Positions 25,181 through 34,698 are shown, counted from the stretch's first letter. The stretch: DNA of 64,000 bases from Sediminicola sp035798135 (GCA_035798135.1 JAPFBR010000001.1:930001-994000), one strand, 5' to 3'. Numbers and translations are program-made. The notes: a model not told the origin generated them from the sequence alone.

Positions 25181-27871
25181 TTGAGCATACTTCAAAGAAT
25201 TCTCATTGCTTTGATTTTAACAATACCCTTTGTCGTCCAGGCGCAATGCGACGTAAAGGGCACAGTCACCATCACCATCTGTGATATGACAATAATTGAT
25301 GGGGATGGAGATACTTTTCCCGATGGCATAATCAATTTATACGACGAATACTTTAATGCAACAGGCGACAATGTTGGCGTAGGTACATGGTTTGATCCTA
25401 ATTTTAATTTTGTCCTTGATCAGAATACTGGAGATGTACGTTTATGGGGTCTGTTCAATTCCTCCGAGGCTGTGGATGATTACACCTATATACTTTATCA
25501 AAACGGTTGTCCGGACCCTGCTCTGACTATAAATGTTTTATTGGGAGCCTTTTCCGGAGAGGCTCTGCCCTCTTCGGGGCCAAATTCAGTAAATGCCCAG
25601 GTGTGTAATTCTGAAAGCCCTTGTACTGATATAGAACCGTACAATCTTTTCGAGACTTTGCAAACCACCCCGAGTCCACATCTAAACGGGGCCTGGATTT
25701 ATGAAGGCAGTAGTCCCAATTTCGTGGAAATAGACGGGTCCGATCTTTATGTAGATATTCCCTACCAACCGGGAGGCGGTATTAACGAAGAAACATTTAC
25801 ATTGACCTATGTGGTGCCTGGCATTGGGACATGTGATCCTGAAATGCGAACGGATGTAAGAATATCTGTGGTCCGGAGGCCTTCCACGGGGGAGTCTACG
25901 CCAACCCGGATCTGTGAACAAGATATTATTGATGGTGTATATGATGTTGATATTGCACTGTCCAATGACCTTTATCTCGTGGATGAGGATTTGGAGGGTA
26001 CCTGGTCCGGAAGTTTAAATACAGGCGGTGAAGTTTCCTCCCCTGCCGATCAATTGGTGAACATTAGGAATCTGTACAATACTTTAATTGGCAGCGATCC
26101 AAGGTTTGGGTATGGGATATTTACTTTTAAGTATTCCGCCAAAAAAAGGTCGGGTGTTTGTTTCGATTCTGAAACCGAGATCCCTTTTATAATCTTTGAA
26201 ACTTTGCGCCCCTTTAATCAGGTTGAGGATCGAGTTATCTGTAGGGATGGGAGTCAACCGGCAACCATAGACCTTATGACCGAATTGGAATTTACTACCG
26301 AGAACGGGGTTACCTATAATTATTTACCAGGAGATGATGCTGTTTGGTCGTTTTTGTCAGGCCCCAATGCTCCTCCATTGACCGATGAAGGAGTCATTGA
26401 TTTAACAGGTCTAGGGGAGGGAACCTATGTTTTTGGATATGATGTGGATGCCGATATTAACTGCAATGGCAATTGCCCAACACTTAGCTATAAATCCAAT
26501 GAATGTACTTCAAGTTTTAGCAGTTCAACATCTTGTGGCTCCGAAAGTGCAGAGGTAAGAATAGTTATTACCGATCCCCTATACGCTGGAGAAGACACCG
26601 CTAATGTAGAACTGTGCAGGGACGGAAATCCCATAGATTTAATAGCATTATTGGAGACCAACGGTACTTCTGTGTATCGCGGTGCAAATGGGGAGTGGAC
26701 CGATAGTCTAGGCAATGTGATCCCCAATAATTTTGTTGCACCGACAGTTGTAGGGAACCAGACTTATGATTTCACTTATACCACAACCAATAACGTGAGT
26801 TGTATTGAGGAAGCTCAACTAAGTTTAAACATTTTCGAACCTAACTTTGCCGGTAATGGAACTAGTACTGAATTTTGCAGTGATGCGTCAATTTTTAATC
26901 TCTATGATTTGCTCACGGGCATAAAAAACAATAATGGGACTTGGACAGGACCAGGAGGGTATTCAGAGACCTTTATGGGTAGTTTTGACCCTAATGTGGA
27001 TATATCCGGAGCCTATGTGTATACCGTGCCCACAAACGGCCCATGTCAGTCGGAGGAGTCAATCGTTAACGTTATTGTCAATCCAAGACCTAATGCTGGA
27101 ATTGACATTAGTTCCACTATATGCCAGTCCGAGGGTTTGGTGGATGTATTTGGGTTATTGGACAGTGGAACAGATATGGACGGTGAGTTTTATATTGCAT
27201 CCACAAATACCTTGGTGGATCAGGGCATACTTGATCTTTCCACCGTTTCAGGCAGCTCTCTTGGGTTGGAATATCGAATTGATAGAAGCACCAGCTGTGC
27301 GCCTGATTTGGCGGTTGTCCAGGTAAACATTACGGCTGTGGAAGCCCCAACGGTATCCGATCAAAGCTATTGTGTATTGGAAGGGGCTACCTTGCGATCA
27401 GTAGCTGTCATTAGTAATTTTGATTACATCTGGTATGAATCTGCAGTATCTGAAGAAGTCTTAAATATGGATACTGTTTTAGAAGACAAAACCTATTATA
27501 TCGCAAATGTGGACCAAAATGGATGTGAATCGGTTCGGGTACCCATGATGGTGACCATTTTTAATATAGGAGCAACCAACGACTGCAAACCTGACCTTAT
27601 GGATGGCGTGTCTCCCAATAATGACGGCATCAACGATGTTTTGGATTTAGGGGATCTTGAAAATGCCTTTCCTGGATTTCAGATCTCCATCTATAATCGG
27701 TATGGTACCTTAGTCTATAAAGGAAGAATTGGAACATCCTATTTTTCGGGTCTTTCCAATGTTTCACCAAGTTTGGGCGATGATTTGCCCTCTGGAGTAT
27801 ACTTCTATGTTTTTGAGCCCAATGACAATATTAATGGAGCATTCCAAGATACTTTTTATTTGAGTAAATAA
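25181..27871 (+). CDS. Type IX secretion cargo with gliding-motility-type C-terminal domain
   Basis: An 896-residue secreted protein. It starts at a TTG (MSILQRILIALILTIPFVVQ, a signal peptide). The long middle is a Cys-containing array of Ig-like or adhesin-type repeats, each with patterns such as C-R-D-G-N-P-I-D-L, 'G-x-W-T' and 'v-n-v-i-v-n-p-r-P-n-A-G'. The last 90 residues (KPDLMDGVSPNNDGINDVLD through the SGVYFYVF strand to FYLSK) are the CHU_C / gliding-motility-associated C-terminal domain, the type-B signal for type IX secretion. Type-B cargo generally needs a SprF-like partner, and one is encoded 3 bases downstream. Likely a surface adhesin. Confidence 0.9.
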   Translation: MSILQRILIALILTIPFVVQAQCDVKGTVTITICDMTIIDGDGDTFPDGIINLYDEYFNATGDNVGVGTWFDPNFNFVLDQNTGDVRLWGLFNSSEAVDDYTYILYQNGCPDPALTINVLLGAFSGEALPSSGPNSVNAQVCNSESPCTDIEPYNLFETLQTTPSPHLNGAWIYEGSSPNFVEIDGSDLYVDIPYQPGGGINEETFTLTYVVPGIGTCDPEMRTDVRISVVRRPSTGESTPTRICEQDIIDGVYDVDIALSNDLYLVDEDLEGTWSGSLNTGGEVSSPADQLVNIRNLYNTLIGSDPRFGYGIFTFKYSAKKRSGVCFDSETEIPFIIFETLRPFNQVEDRVICRDGSQPATIDLMTELEFTTENGVTYNYLPGDDAVWSFLSGPNAPPLTDEGVIDLTGLGEGTYVFGYDVDADINCNGNCPTLSYKSNECTSSFSSSTSCGSESAEVRIVITDPLYAGEDTANVELCRDGNPIDLIALLETNGTSVYRGANGEWTDSLGNVIPNNFVAPTVVGNQTYDFTYTTTNNVSCIEEAQLSLNIFEPNFAGNGTSTEFCSDASIFNLYDLLTGIKNNNGTWTGPGGYSETFMGSFDPNVDISGAYVYTVPTNGPCQSEESIVNVIVNPRPNAGIDISSTICQSEGLVDVFGLLDSGTDMDGEFYIASTNTLVDQGILDLSTVSGSSLGLEYRIDRSTSCAPDLAVVQVNITAVEAPTVSDQSYCVLEGATLRSVAVISNFDYIWYESAVSEEVLNMDTVLEDKTYYIANVDQNGCESVRVPMMVTIFNIGATNDCKPDLMDGVSPNNDGINDVLDLGDLENAFPGFQISIYNRYGTLVYKGRIGTSYFSGLSNVSPSLGDDLPSGVYFYVFEPNDNINGAFQDTFYLSK

Positions 27872-27874
27872 TAC

Positions 27875-28777
27875 ATGAAACAAAATATAAGCATCATATT
27901 ACTATTCTTTGTTGTCTTGTGTTCCGCACAGCAGGAGGCTCAGTACACACAATATATGTACAATATGAATGTAGTAAACCCTGCTTATGTGACCAATAAC
28001 CCTGGGATACTTTATTTAGGCAGCTTGTATAGGACACAATGGACGGGGATAGAGGGAGCGCCAAAAACGGCCAATGTTTTTGCCAATTTGCCCTTAAGCC
28101 AGAAAACCGAGTTAAGCCTAAATTATGTCAATGACCAGATTGGGGATGTTCTTACCGAAAACACCTTTGGAATAAATTACGCCTACATCATTCAATTGAC
28201 AAGAAACACAAAGCTTTCCATGGGGGTAAAAGCGGGAATTAGCGATCTTGCTTTCGATTTTTCCCGAACCAATGTGAACCAAGATCCCAGTTTTCAAAAT
28301 AATAATCGGACCTTGATCAATGTAGGGGCGGGAGCTTTTTTGTTTTCGGATAATTATTATGTGGGATTGTCCTCGCCAAATTTTATGCCAGCCGATATCA
28401 ATGCAAATAATGAAAACTTATATGAACGTAAGACACAATTTTACCTGTTGGCTGGGTATATCTATGAAATCAACAGGGATTTAAAGCTGAAGCCTTCTAC
28501 GGTGATTAAACAGGCCATGGGTGCTCCTGTTAGTTTTGATCTCTCTGTGAACGCTTTGGTCTATGATAAATTTGAAGCAGGAATTTCCTATAGGTACCAA
28601 GAATCGATCGCTTTTTTGGCGGCGGTGGATGTAGCCTATAATGTAAGGATTGGGTATGCGTACGATTATAACACAAATAAATTGAACGATTTTAATAATG
28701 GGAGCCATGAAATAATCCTATTATATAATTTGGACTTTTTAAGGGCCAAAAAATATACCTCACCGAGGTTCTATTGA
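27875..28777 (+). CDS. PorP/SprF family type IX secretion membrane protein
   Basis: A 300-residue outer-membrane barrel with signal peptide (MKQNISIILLFFVVLCSAQ). The opening EAQYTQYMYNMNVVNPAYVT is the PorP/SprF signature, and LGSLYRTQWTGIEGAPKTAN and GAGAFLFSDNYYVGLSSPNF are also typical; it ends in ...SPRFY. Proteins of this family act as outer-membrane partners for type-B cargo, probably holding or anchoring the secreted protein at the surface. It lies between the cargo gene and the OmpA-like gene, a standard three-gene arrangement. Confidence 0.93.
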   Translation: MKQNISIILLFFVVLCSAQQEAQYTQYMYNMNVVNPAYVTNNPGILYLGSLYRTQWTGIEGAPKTANVFANLPLSQKTELSLNYVNDQIGDVLTENTFGINYAYIIQLTRNTKLSMGVKAGISDLAFDFSRTNVNQDPSFQNNNRTLINVGAGAFLFSDNYYVGLSSPNFMPADINANNENLYERKTQFYLLAGYIYEINRDLKLKPSTVIKQAMGAPVSFDLSVNALVYDKFEAGISYRYQESIAFLAAVDVAYNVRIGYAYDYNTNKLNDFNNGSHEIILLYNLDFLRAKKYTSPRFY

Positions 28778-28779
28778 TT

Positions 28780-30840
28780 ATGGTTAAAACATTTACCATC
28801 ATAGTTTTTTTTAGTGTCCTCCAAATAGGCTTTGGGCAGAAGAATAGAGCTGACCGCTATTTTGAGGCTGGGGATTACCTCAATGCCGCTGAATTATATG
28901 AAAAGCAATGGGAACAGGATAGCAGCAAGCTGACCTTGGAAAAACTGGCGGAATGCTACTACAACACCTATCAATATCAAAAGGCCATACAGGCCCTGGA
29001 CCAATTGTTCAATGGTAGGTTCAAGGAAGCCGACAAGTACTATGACAACAAGTACAATTTTATGCATTATCAATTTCTATCGGCCGTAGGGGATTATGAA
29101 AAGGCAATAGATTATTTGGTGCTTTTTAAAAATAATAGGGGGATACAGCCACCGCGAAAAGATGAGGCGAAGGATGAGGTGGAGACCTTCAGATTAAAGA
29201 AGGCAGATTATGAAATTGAAATAGCGGATTTTAATTCGGATGCGGCGGATTTTGCCGCTTTGAAATTTGGCGATTCCATTTATTTTACTTCTGATCGTGG
29301 CAATGTTAACGACAAAAAATACAATTGGACCCATAGGCCTTTTCTAGATATTTACAGCTTTGGGGTCAATTGGGAGGCTAAGCCGATCAGTCAACCCGCA
29401 TCTTTGTCCACTGCGATAAATTCACGACTCCATGAAGGATCTTTTTGCTTTTCTAAAAAGGGGGATACCCTATACCTTTCCAAAAGTGACATGGAGGATG
29501 GGAAAGCAGTCTTTGATAAAAACAACAATAATAATGTTCAATTGTATTCCAGCATTAAAAAGGATGGAAAATGGACCAAACCTACCAAATTGCAGTTTAG
29601 TTCCAGTGATTATACGTTTGAGCATCCTGCCATAAGCCCGGATGGGAAAAGATTGTATTTTTCCTCCAATGTCCTGGGTAGTGTCGGGAGTTATGACCTC
29701 TATTATGTGACTATCAATGGAGATGGCACTTTTGGGTCTCCAAAAAACCTAAGCTATATTGTAAATACGGAAAACAGGGAGCAATTTCCATTTATTTCAC
29801 AGGAGGGACATCTATTCTTTTCATCCAACGGTCATTTGGGTTTGGGAATGTTGGATGTCTTCGTATCCGAATGGGTAGATGGGAAATTCACTAAACCTAT
29901 TAATTTAGGGGCTCCAATTAATTCTAGATATGATGATTTTAGCTTGAGGTACAATGACGCTAAAACGGGTTATTTTGCATCCAATAGGGATCAGACCAAC
30001 GATGATATCTATGGTTTTAAGCAGATTGGGGAGATTTTCAAAAGAGAATATATCAATCGGTTCGAGGTAAGGGATTCGGCCACAGATGACTATGTGCCAA
30101 ATGCAGAGGTTGCTCTTTTTTTAAGGGACAGTTTAATTTATCAAAATACACTGGACAGTTTAGCGCAGTTCAATACCAACCTATTACCAGGCACTTATAC
30201 GTTTGAGGTCAAGGCAACAAGATATATGGATCAGACAATGCTTGTAGAAGTCCAAGAAAAAAATAATCAGAAGCACGTGTTATTATTGGTTAAAATAGAT
30301 GGTCCGGATACAGATACCTTGCCCGTGGCTTCGGCGAATAATGGACAAGTGGGGCAGGGAACCAAGAAAACAGAACAAGAACAGATTTCGGATATTATAA
30401 AAAATAAGTCCAAAGTCTCCCAAGAAGTAATCAATCAATTACTTGCCGATAAAGATCCCCCGAGGATCATTGTTAGGAATAACAAGCTCTATTTTGATAT
30501 GCCACCAATATATTTTGATTTTGATAGATGGGAAATACGGAGCGATTCTAAAACATTATTGGATGGGCTTGCTGCCAAAATGGTTAAATATCCAAGTCTT
30601 CATATTAAAATAAGTTCCCACACAGATAATAGGGGTACTGATATCTACAACCAGGTACTTTCAGAGAAAAGGGCCGAATCTACAAGGAATTATTTGTCAC
30701 AGGAGGGTAAAGTAGATGCGCGTCGCATGAGTTTTAAGGGCTATGGCGAATCTATCCCACTTATGGATTGCAGTGTGGAATGTTCAGAGGTGGATCATCA
30801 AAAAAATAGGAGGAGCGAATTCGAAATTTTAGAATATTGA
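28780..30840 (+). CDS. OmpA family protein with TPR, propeller and peptidoglycan-binding domains (PorE-like)
   Basis: A 686-residue exported protein (signal MVKTFTIIVFFSVLQIGFGQ). Order: TPR-like helices at residues 20-120 (FEAGDYLNAAELYEKQWEQD), a PD40-type propeller from about 150 to 420 (FEHPAISPDGKRLYFSSNVL and EQFPFISQEGHLFFSSNGHL), a carboxypeptidase-regulatory-like beta domain, a linker, and an OmpA domain (YFDFDRWEIRSDSKTLLDGL, then KISSHTDNRGTDIYNQVLSE KRAES with the peptidoglycan Asp/Arg residues). It would tie the secretion partner to the cell wall. I prefer the ATG at 28780 to a TTG at 28774 that overlaps the previous stop. Confidence 0.9.
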   Translation: MVKTFTIIVFFSVLQIGFGQKNRADRYFEAGDYLNAAELYEKQWEQDSSKLTLEKLAECYYNTYQYQKAIQALDQLFNGRFKEADKYYDNKYNFMHYQFLSAVGDYEKAIDYLVLFKNNRGIQPPRKDEAKDEVETFRLKKADYEIEIADFNSDAADFAALKFGDSIYFTSDRGNVNDKKYNWTHRPFLDIYSFGVNWEAKPISQPASLSTAINSRLHEGSFCFSKKGDTLYLSKSDMEDGKAVFDKNNNNNVQLYSSIKKDGKWTKPTKLQFSSSDYTFEHPAISPDGKRLYFSSNVLGSVGSYDLYYVTINGDGTFGSPKNLSYIVNTENREQFPFISQEGHLFFSSNGHLGLGMLDVFVSEWVDGKFTKPINLGAPINSRYDDFSLRYNDAKTGYFASNRDQTNDDIYGFKQIGEIFKREYINRFEVRDSATDDYVPNAEVALFLRDSLIYQNTLDSLAQFNTNLLPGTYTFEVKATRYMDQTMLVEVQEKNNQKHVLLLVKIDGPDTDTLPVASANNGQVGQGTKKTEQEQISDIIKNKSKVSQEVINQLLADKDPPRIIVRNNKLYFDMPPIYFDFDRWEIRSDSKTLLDGLAAKMVKYPSLHIKISSHTDNRGTDIYNQVLSEKRAESTRNYLSQEGKVDARRMSFKGYGESIPLMDCSVECSEVDHQKNRRSEFEILEY

Positions 30841-30864
30841 TTTGAATTCCTTTTTGTTCGTAAC

Positions 30865-31247
30865 GTGATCGAATTTTGGTCGGGCGCTAACCCTATCGCC
30901 ATGGAAGATGGGAAATAGGAATTACAAGTTGTAGAAAAAAACGGGAATACAATTAAAATGATAGCTTCCAAAAACAGATAGAAGATTACTGTTTTGGAAG
31001 GACCCAAAAAGGGAAAAAAGGTGGATTTGGTTTATAGGCCACACGAAAAATCATGGAACGCCATAAAGCCCAATGGGGAAATTATAAAGCTTTCCTCCTT
31101 TCATGAAGGATTTTATATTGTTTACATTCCAAAGGGGAGGAAGTGAAAATAAATCCATTACAACCTAGAGAAGTAGGGCTAGCCCTTATTAAGGCGCAAA
31201 CAGATTGTTACCATATGAAAGGAATATTGGCCGAAGCTGATGAATAG
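30865..31247 (+). pseudogene. Decayed gene with two in-frame TAG codons and one frameshift
   Basis: One frame reads as continuous protein-like sequence from about 30865: VIEFWSGANPIAMEDGK, TAG (30916-30918), ELQVVEKNGNTIKMIASKNR, TAG (30979-30981), then K-I-T-V-L-E-G-P-K-K, LVYRPHEKSWNAIKPNGEII and FHEGFYIVYIPKG. Near 31136 the sense shifts to the neighbouring frame (E-E-V-K-I-N-P-L-Q-P, ending MKGILAEADE before TAG at 31245). Together these would make about 125 residues of one soluble protein I do not recognise. It could be the tail of a larger gene. A hairpin follows, as after a real gene. Confidence 0.65.
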
Positions 31248-31260
31248 CATATTTGGCATG

Positions 31261-31304
31261 AAAAAGCCCTTAGTTCTTTGTTGAGCTTAGGGCCTTTTAT
31301 ATTA
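31261..31304 (+). terminator. Terminator after the pseudogene, convergent with the SDR gene
   Basis: AAAAAGCCCTTAGTTC and GAGCTTAGGGCCTTTT form a 16-pair stem with two mismatches, followed by TATATTATAT; it lies just after the end of the convergent gene at 31309. Confidence 0.6.
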
Positions 31305-31308
31305 TATG

Positions 31309-32412
31309 TTACCACTGTTGGCTTCTAAATTTTTTTGATTTTGCAAAAGTTACGGTCTGGGAGAGGTATTCCTCAAGATCATAGGTAGGTATGGGAATGA
31401 TGCTTTCCAATAAGGCAGTATCCCATTGATTTGGTTTGGAGGTTAAATAAGGGTTAAGGTGTACCCCAATGGTCTCGTAATAGAATTTTTCCAATTCCGA
31501 TTTAAAACCCGTAACAGCATTGATTTTTTCTGAAGTGAAACTAAAATTGTCAAACCCGACAATATCGAAAATTTTGGACATCCCTGTCATAAGGTTCGTT
31601 TCTTTCGAGTGCACAATATTCAGCTGCCCAATGTCCGTTTCCATTGCCTTTACAATTACCCGTGCCGCGTAGTCGGTTGGGATAATGTTCAGTCCAGCGG
31701 TATCCGTAGTCGAGATTCTAATACTATCCTTGGAATTACTGTTGTGGAAAAATTTGGCAAAAAGATAAAAGACCATATATTTTGATATAAAAAAGTGTGG
31801 ATGGTCCTTAATATTACCTCCCAGAACGCTAGGTCTTAGGATTTGTACCGGGATGTTGAGGTCAATTCCGGCATCCATTAAAAATTTTTCCGAAGCATGT
31901 TTGGAAGCTTCATAGTGGTTGCGATAATTGCCCTTGTTCTTATTGGAATAGTCGTTGTCCAAGACCCCGCCGATATCACCTGCGGCAAAGGCAGTACTTA
32001 TATAGACAAACTTTTTTATAAACGGGGTATAGGCTAGGAAGATATTCTTTGTGAATTCAAAATTTTCCTTGAAAATATCCTCTTTTGCATCATGGTCTGT
32101 GGAGAGATTGACGAAACCTGCGGAATGGATGAAAAAATCTATTTTTTCATCCTTTAGGAATGATGTCGGATTCAATAGATATGTAGCATCGATCACTTGG
32201 ATCCTATCGAGAATGCCTGGCAGATTGTTTTTGATAAAGTTGGGAGCGTATTCACTGTGGAGCATTTTTTGGATGCGCTCCGCTGGAGTGGTCGAATTTT
32301 TACTTCGGATGGGCAGAAAAACCTTCTTAATACTATTGGGCTTCTGTTCAAAGAGGGAAAAAAGAATTTTAGAACCAAGGGTCCCTGTTGCTCCAGTTAA
32401 AATTATATTCAT
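31309..32412 (-). CDS. SDR-family protein, thioester-reductase / male-sterility-like
   Basis: A 367-residue extended short-chain dehydrogenase. The N-terminal NAD(P) site is MNIILTGATGTLGSKILFSL (TGxxGxxG). VFLPIRSKNSTTPAERIQKM follows, as in fatty-acyl/thioester reductases of the NAD_binding_4 family, then IDFFIHSAGFVNLS, VYISTAFAAGDI with the catalytic Ser/Thr, and HYEASKHASEKFLM with the YxxxK pair. PVQILRPSVLGGNIKDHP completes the fold. Such proteins release acyl chains from CoA or carrier-protein thioesters as aldehydes or alcohols; the substrate is unknown. It is alone, with a phosphopantetheinyl transferase gene only two genes away. Confidence 0.82.
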   Translation of the reverse strand: MNIILTGATGTLGSKILFSLFEQKPNSIKKVFLPIRSKNSTTPAERIQKMLHSEYAPNFIKNNLPGILDRIQVIDATYLLNPTSFLKDEKIDFFIHSAGFVNLSTDHDAKEDIFKENFEFTKNIFLAYTPFIKKFVYISTAFAAGDIGGVLDNDYSNKNKGNYRNHYEASKHASEKFLMDAGIDLNIPVQILRPSVLGGNIKDHPHFFISKYMVFYLFAKFFHNSNSKDSIRISTTDTAGLNIIPTDYAARVIVKAMETDIGQLNIVHSKETNLMTGMSKIFDIVGFDNFSFTSEKINAVTGFKSELEKFYYETIGVHLNPYLTSKPNQWDTALLESIIPIPTYDLEEYLSQTVTFAKSKKFRSQQW

Positions 32413-32454
32413 GAATACACGGTTGTTTTAATTTGGTGTGTCATTCCAAAAATT

Positions 32455-32489
32455 GAACCCTTATCTTAATTCTCGTAAGATAAGGGTTC
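32455..32489 (-). terminator. Terminator of ahcY
   Basis: GAACCCTTATCTTA and TAAGATAAGGGTTC form a perfect 14-bp stem; on the minus strand it is followed by AATTTTT. It lies 40 bases after the ahcY stop. Confidence 0.75.
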
Positions 32490-32528
32490 ATTATCCTTAT
32501 TATAATTATTGTCCGAGGTTATCGGATA

Positions 32529-33845
32529 TTAATACCTGTAATATTCAGGTTTAAAAGGCCCTTCTACAGGAACCCCTATATATTTTGCTTGATCGGGTCG
32601 TAGGGTTTCCAATTCAACGCCCAAGCGTTCCAAGTGTAATTTTGCTACTTTCTCATCCAAATGCTTTGGAAGCATATACACATCATTTTCATATCGATCT
32701 CTGTGTTTCCAAAGTTCAATTTGCGCCAGCGTTTGGTTTGTGAATGAATTGCTCATCACAAAGCTGGGGTGACCAGTGGCACAACCTAGATTTACCAATC
32801 GGCCCTCGGCCAAAAGGATGACGTCCTTCCCATCAATGGTATACTTGTCTACCTGTGGTTTGATCTGGTCTTTGGTGTGGCCATAGTTTTTATTCAACCA
32901 TGCTATATCAATTTCATTGTCAAAATGACCAATATTACAAACAATCACCTTGTCTTTCATTGCTTTAAAATGCTGTGATTGGATGATGTCCTTATTTCCA
33001 GTGGTGGTGATCACAATATCGGCATTGCCAACTACGGTCTCCATTTTCTTGACCTCAAATCCGTCCATAGCGGCTTGCAGGGCACATATGGGATCAATTT
33101 CTGTAACAGTAACGATTGATCCGGCTCCTTTAAAGGAGGCTGCTGTTCCTTTGCCAACGTCGCCATAACCGGCAACAACAACTCTTTTTCCGGCGAGCAT
33201 AGTGTCCGTCGCCCTTCTAATGGCATCCACGGCACTCTCTCTACAACCATATTTATTGTCAAATTTTGACTTGGTAACAGAGTCGTTTACATTGATAGCA
33301 GGCATGGGCAACGTGCCATTTTTTACCCTTTCGTAAAGTCTGTGGACTCCTGTGGTCGTTTCTTCTGACAATCCGTTGATACCGGCCGCCAATTCTGGAT
33401 ATTTGTCCAGTACCATATTGGTTAGGTCACCCCCATCGTCCAAGATCATGTTTAAGGGCTTGCGGTCTTCTCCGAAGAACAAAGTCTGCTCTATACACCA
33501 GTCAAATTCTTCTTCGTTCATCCCTTTCCAAGCATAAACAGGGATTCCTGCTGCAGCAATTGCCGCAGCTGCCTGATCTTGGGTAGAGAATATGTTGCAT
33601 GAGCTCCACGTTACTTCAGCACCAAGCGATACCAATGTTTCTATGAGAACTGCTGTTTGTATGGTCATATGTAAACAGCCAGCAATACGTGCGCCTTTCA
33701 AGGGTTGTTCATCTTTGTATTCTTCCCTTAAGGACATAAGACCTGGCATCTCTGCCTCGGCCAATAGAATTTCTTTCCGACCCCAATCTGCTAGGGACAT
33801 ATCTTTTACCTTATTTGGAACATAGGGAATGGTTTTGGTACTCAT
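32529..33845 (-). CDS. ahcY: Adenosylhomocysteinase
   Basis: S-adenosylhomocysteine hydrolase, which splits SAH to adenosine and homocysteine and keeps methylation going. The 438-residue protein is full-length. Diagnostic stretches: PLKGARIAGCLHMTIQTAVL and SCNIFSTQDQAAAAIA near the start, the NAD-binding loop VVVAGYGDVGKGTAASFKGA, NIGHFDNEIDIAWLN, LVNLGCATGHPSFVMSNSF, and the conserved C-terminus with FKPEYYRY, whose last Lys/Tyr reaches the partner subunit's NAD. It is transcribed alone from a promoter about 140 bases upstream, giving an unusually long leader with two hairpins. Confidence 0.97.
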   Translation of the reverse strand: MSTKTIPYVPNKVKDMSLADWGRKEILLAEAEMPGLMSLREEYKDEQPLKGARIAGCLHMTIQTAVLIETLVSLGAEVTWSSCNIFSTQDQAAAAIAAAGIPVYAWKGMNEEEFDWCIEQTLFFGEDRKPLNMILDDGGDLTNMVLDKYPELAAGINGLSEETTTGVHRLYERVKNGTLPMPAINVNDSVTKSKFDNKYGCRESAVDAIRRATDTMLAGKRVVVAGYGDVGKGTAASFKGAGSIVTVTEIDPICALQAAMDGFEVKKMETVVGNADIVITTTGNKDIIQSQHFKAMKDKVIVCNIGHFDNEIDIAWLNKNYGHTKDQIKPQVDKYTIDGKDVILLAEGRLVNLGCATGHPSFVMSNSFTNQTLAQIELWKHRDRYENDVYMLPKHLDEKVAKLHLERLGVELETLRPDQAKYIGVPVEGPFKPEYYRY

Positions 33846-33866
33846 GCGATCGATTTTTTTTGTTAT

Positions 33867-33996
33867 AATTTTATAAAATGCCTATGATTAAGAAGGTAGA
33901 ATGTTAATTAATATCCCTTCTGCTTACTTCTTTACCAATTTATTTTTACTTTCGTTATATAGCGCTTATTACCGCTATATTCTGAGTGCAAAGGTA
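33867..33996 (-). promoter_or_regulatory. Promoter and structured leader of ahcY
   Basis: On the minus strand TACCTTTG (33989-33996) matches TAnnTTTG. The transcript would start near 33982 and run straight into a perfect 8-bp hairpin (ATATAGCG / CGCTATAT, 33957-33980). A second inverted pair (AGAAGG / CCTTCT) lies nearer the gene. A leader of some 137 bases is long for this genome, where many leaders here are under 20 bases. Confidence 0.45.
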
Positions 33997-34016
33997 CTAA
34001 TTACTTAAATAAACCA

Positions 34017-34652
34017 ATGGCTATTTACAAAACTATAACAGTAAGGCCTGGTGTTGTGGTGCATATCTGGAAGATAGAGGAAACGGAGGATGAGCTTTCC
34101 AAGGATATTGTTTTGACCCCACATTGCCAGAAGAGGCTTAATGGGATGAAATCTGAACTTCATAGAAGGGGATTTTTGAGCATACGCCACTTATTGGCCG
34201 TTGTTGGGTATACGGATAATGACCTGTTTTACGACACGGCGGGAAAACCGCATTTAAAGGACGGGAGGCACATTTCAATAACCCATTCCCACGAATTCAC
34301 CGGGATTATTATAGGAGATTTTGATGAGGTTGGGATAGATATAGAAATGCAGCGCGATAAGATTTTAAGGATAGCCAATAAATTCACCCCGTTGGAAGAA
34401 TACAAGACCTTGGCCAATTCGGATGCCATAGTACGGAAGCTCACCATTGTCTGGGGAGCCAAGGAATCACTTTATAAAATTTATGCCCAACACGGGCTTA
34501 GCTTTTTACATCATGTGGATGTAAAGGACTTTTCTTTTTCGGATTCCAAGACCACGGCAGAGATATTGTTTCATGGGGACCAATCATTCTACGATATCAA
34601 TTTTATTGAATTTGAGGATTATACCTGTGTATATGCCGTAAAACAGATTTAA
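34017..34652 (+). CDS. 4'-phosphopantetheinyl transferase superfamily protein
   Basis: A 211-residue enzyme that moves phosphopantetheine from CoA to a carrier-protein serine. The metal/CoA site motifs are present: ISITHSHEFTGIIIGD, then VGIDIEMQRDKI (the G-I-D-I-E motif), and later WGAKESLYKIYAQHG (WxxKExxxK). The two-fold, Sfp-like length suggests a secondary-metabolism or lipid-type PPTase rather than a 120-residue AcpS. It starts the plus-strand run of genes towards DUF4301 and is divergent from ahcY. Confidence 0.9.
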   Translation: MAIYKTITVRPGVVVHIWKIEETEDELSKDIVLTPHCQKRLNGMKSELHRRGFLSIRHLLAVVGYTDNDLFYDTAGKPHLKDGRHISITHSHEFTGIIIGDFDEVGIDIEMQRDKILRIANKFTPLEEYKTLANSDAIVRKLTIVWGAKESLYKIYAQHGLSFLHHVDVKDFSFSDSKTTAEILFHGDQSFYDINFIEFEDYTCVYAVKQI

Positions 34653-34698
34653 TGATAAAAAGGTACTTATCCATTTCAAATAAAACCAATTCCATTTT

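Noticed and set aside
30916..30981. Possible TAG recoding (pyrrolysine or readthrough).
   Set aside because: The same frame also has a frameshift downstream, many genes in the window appear to use normal stops, and no recoding genes are present; decay is simpler.
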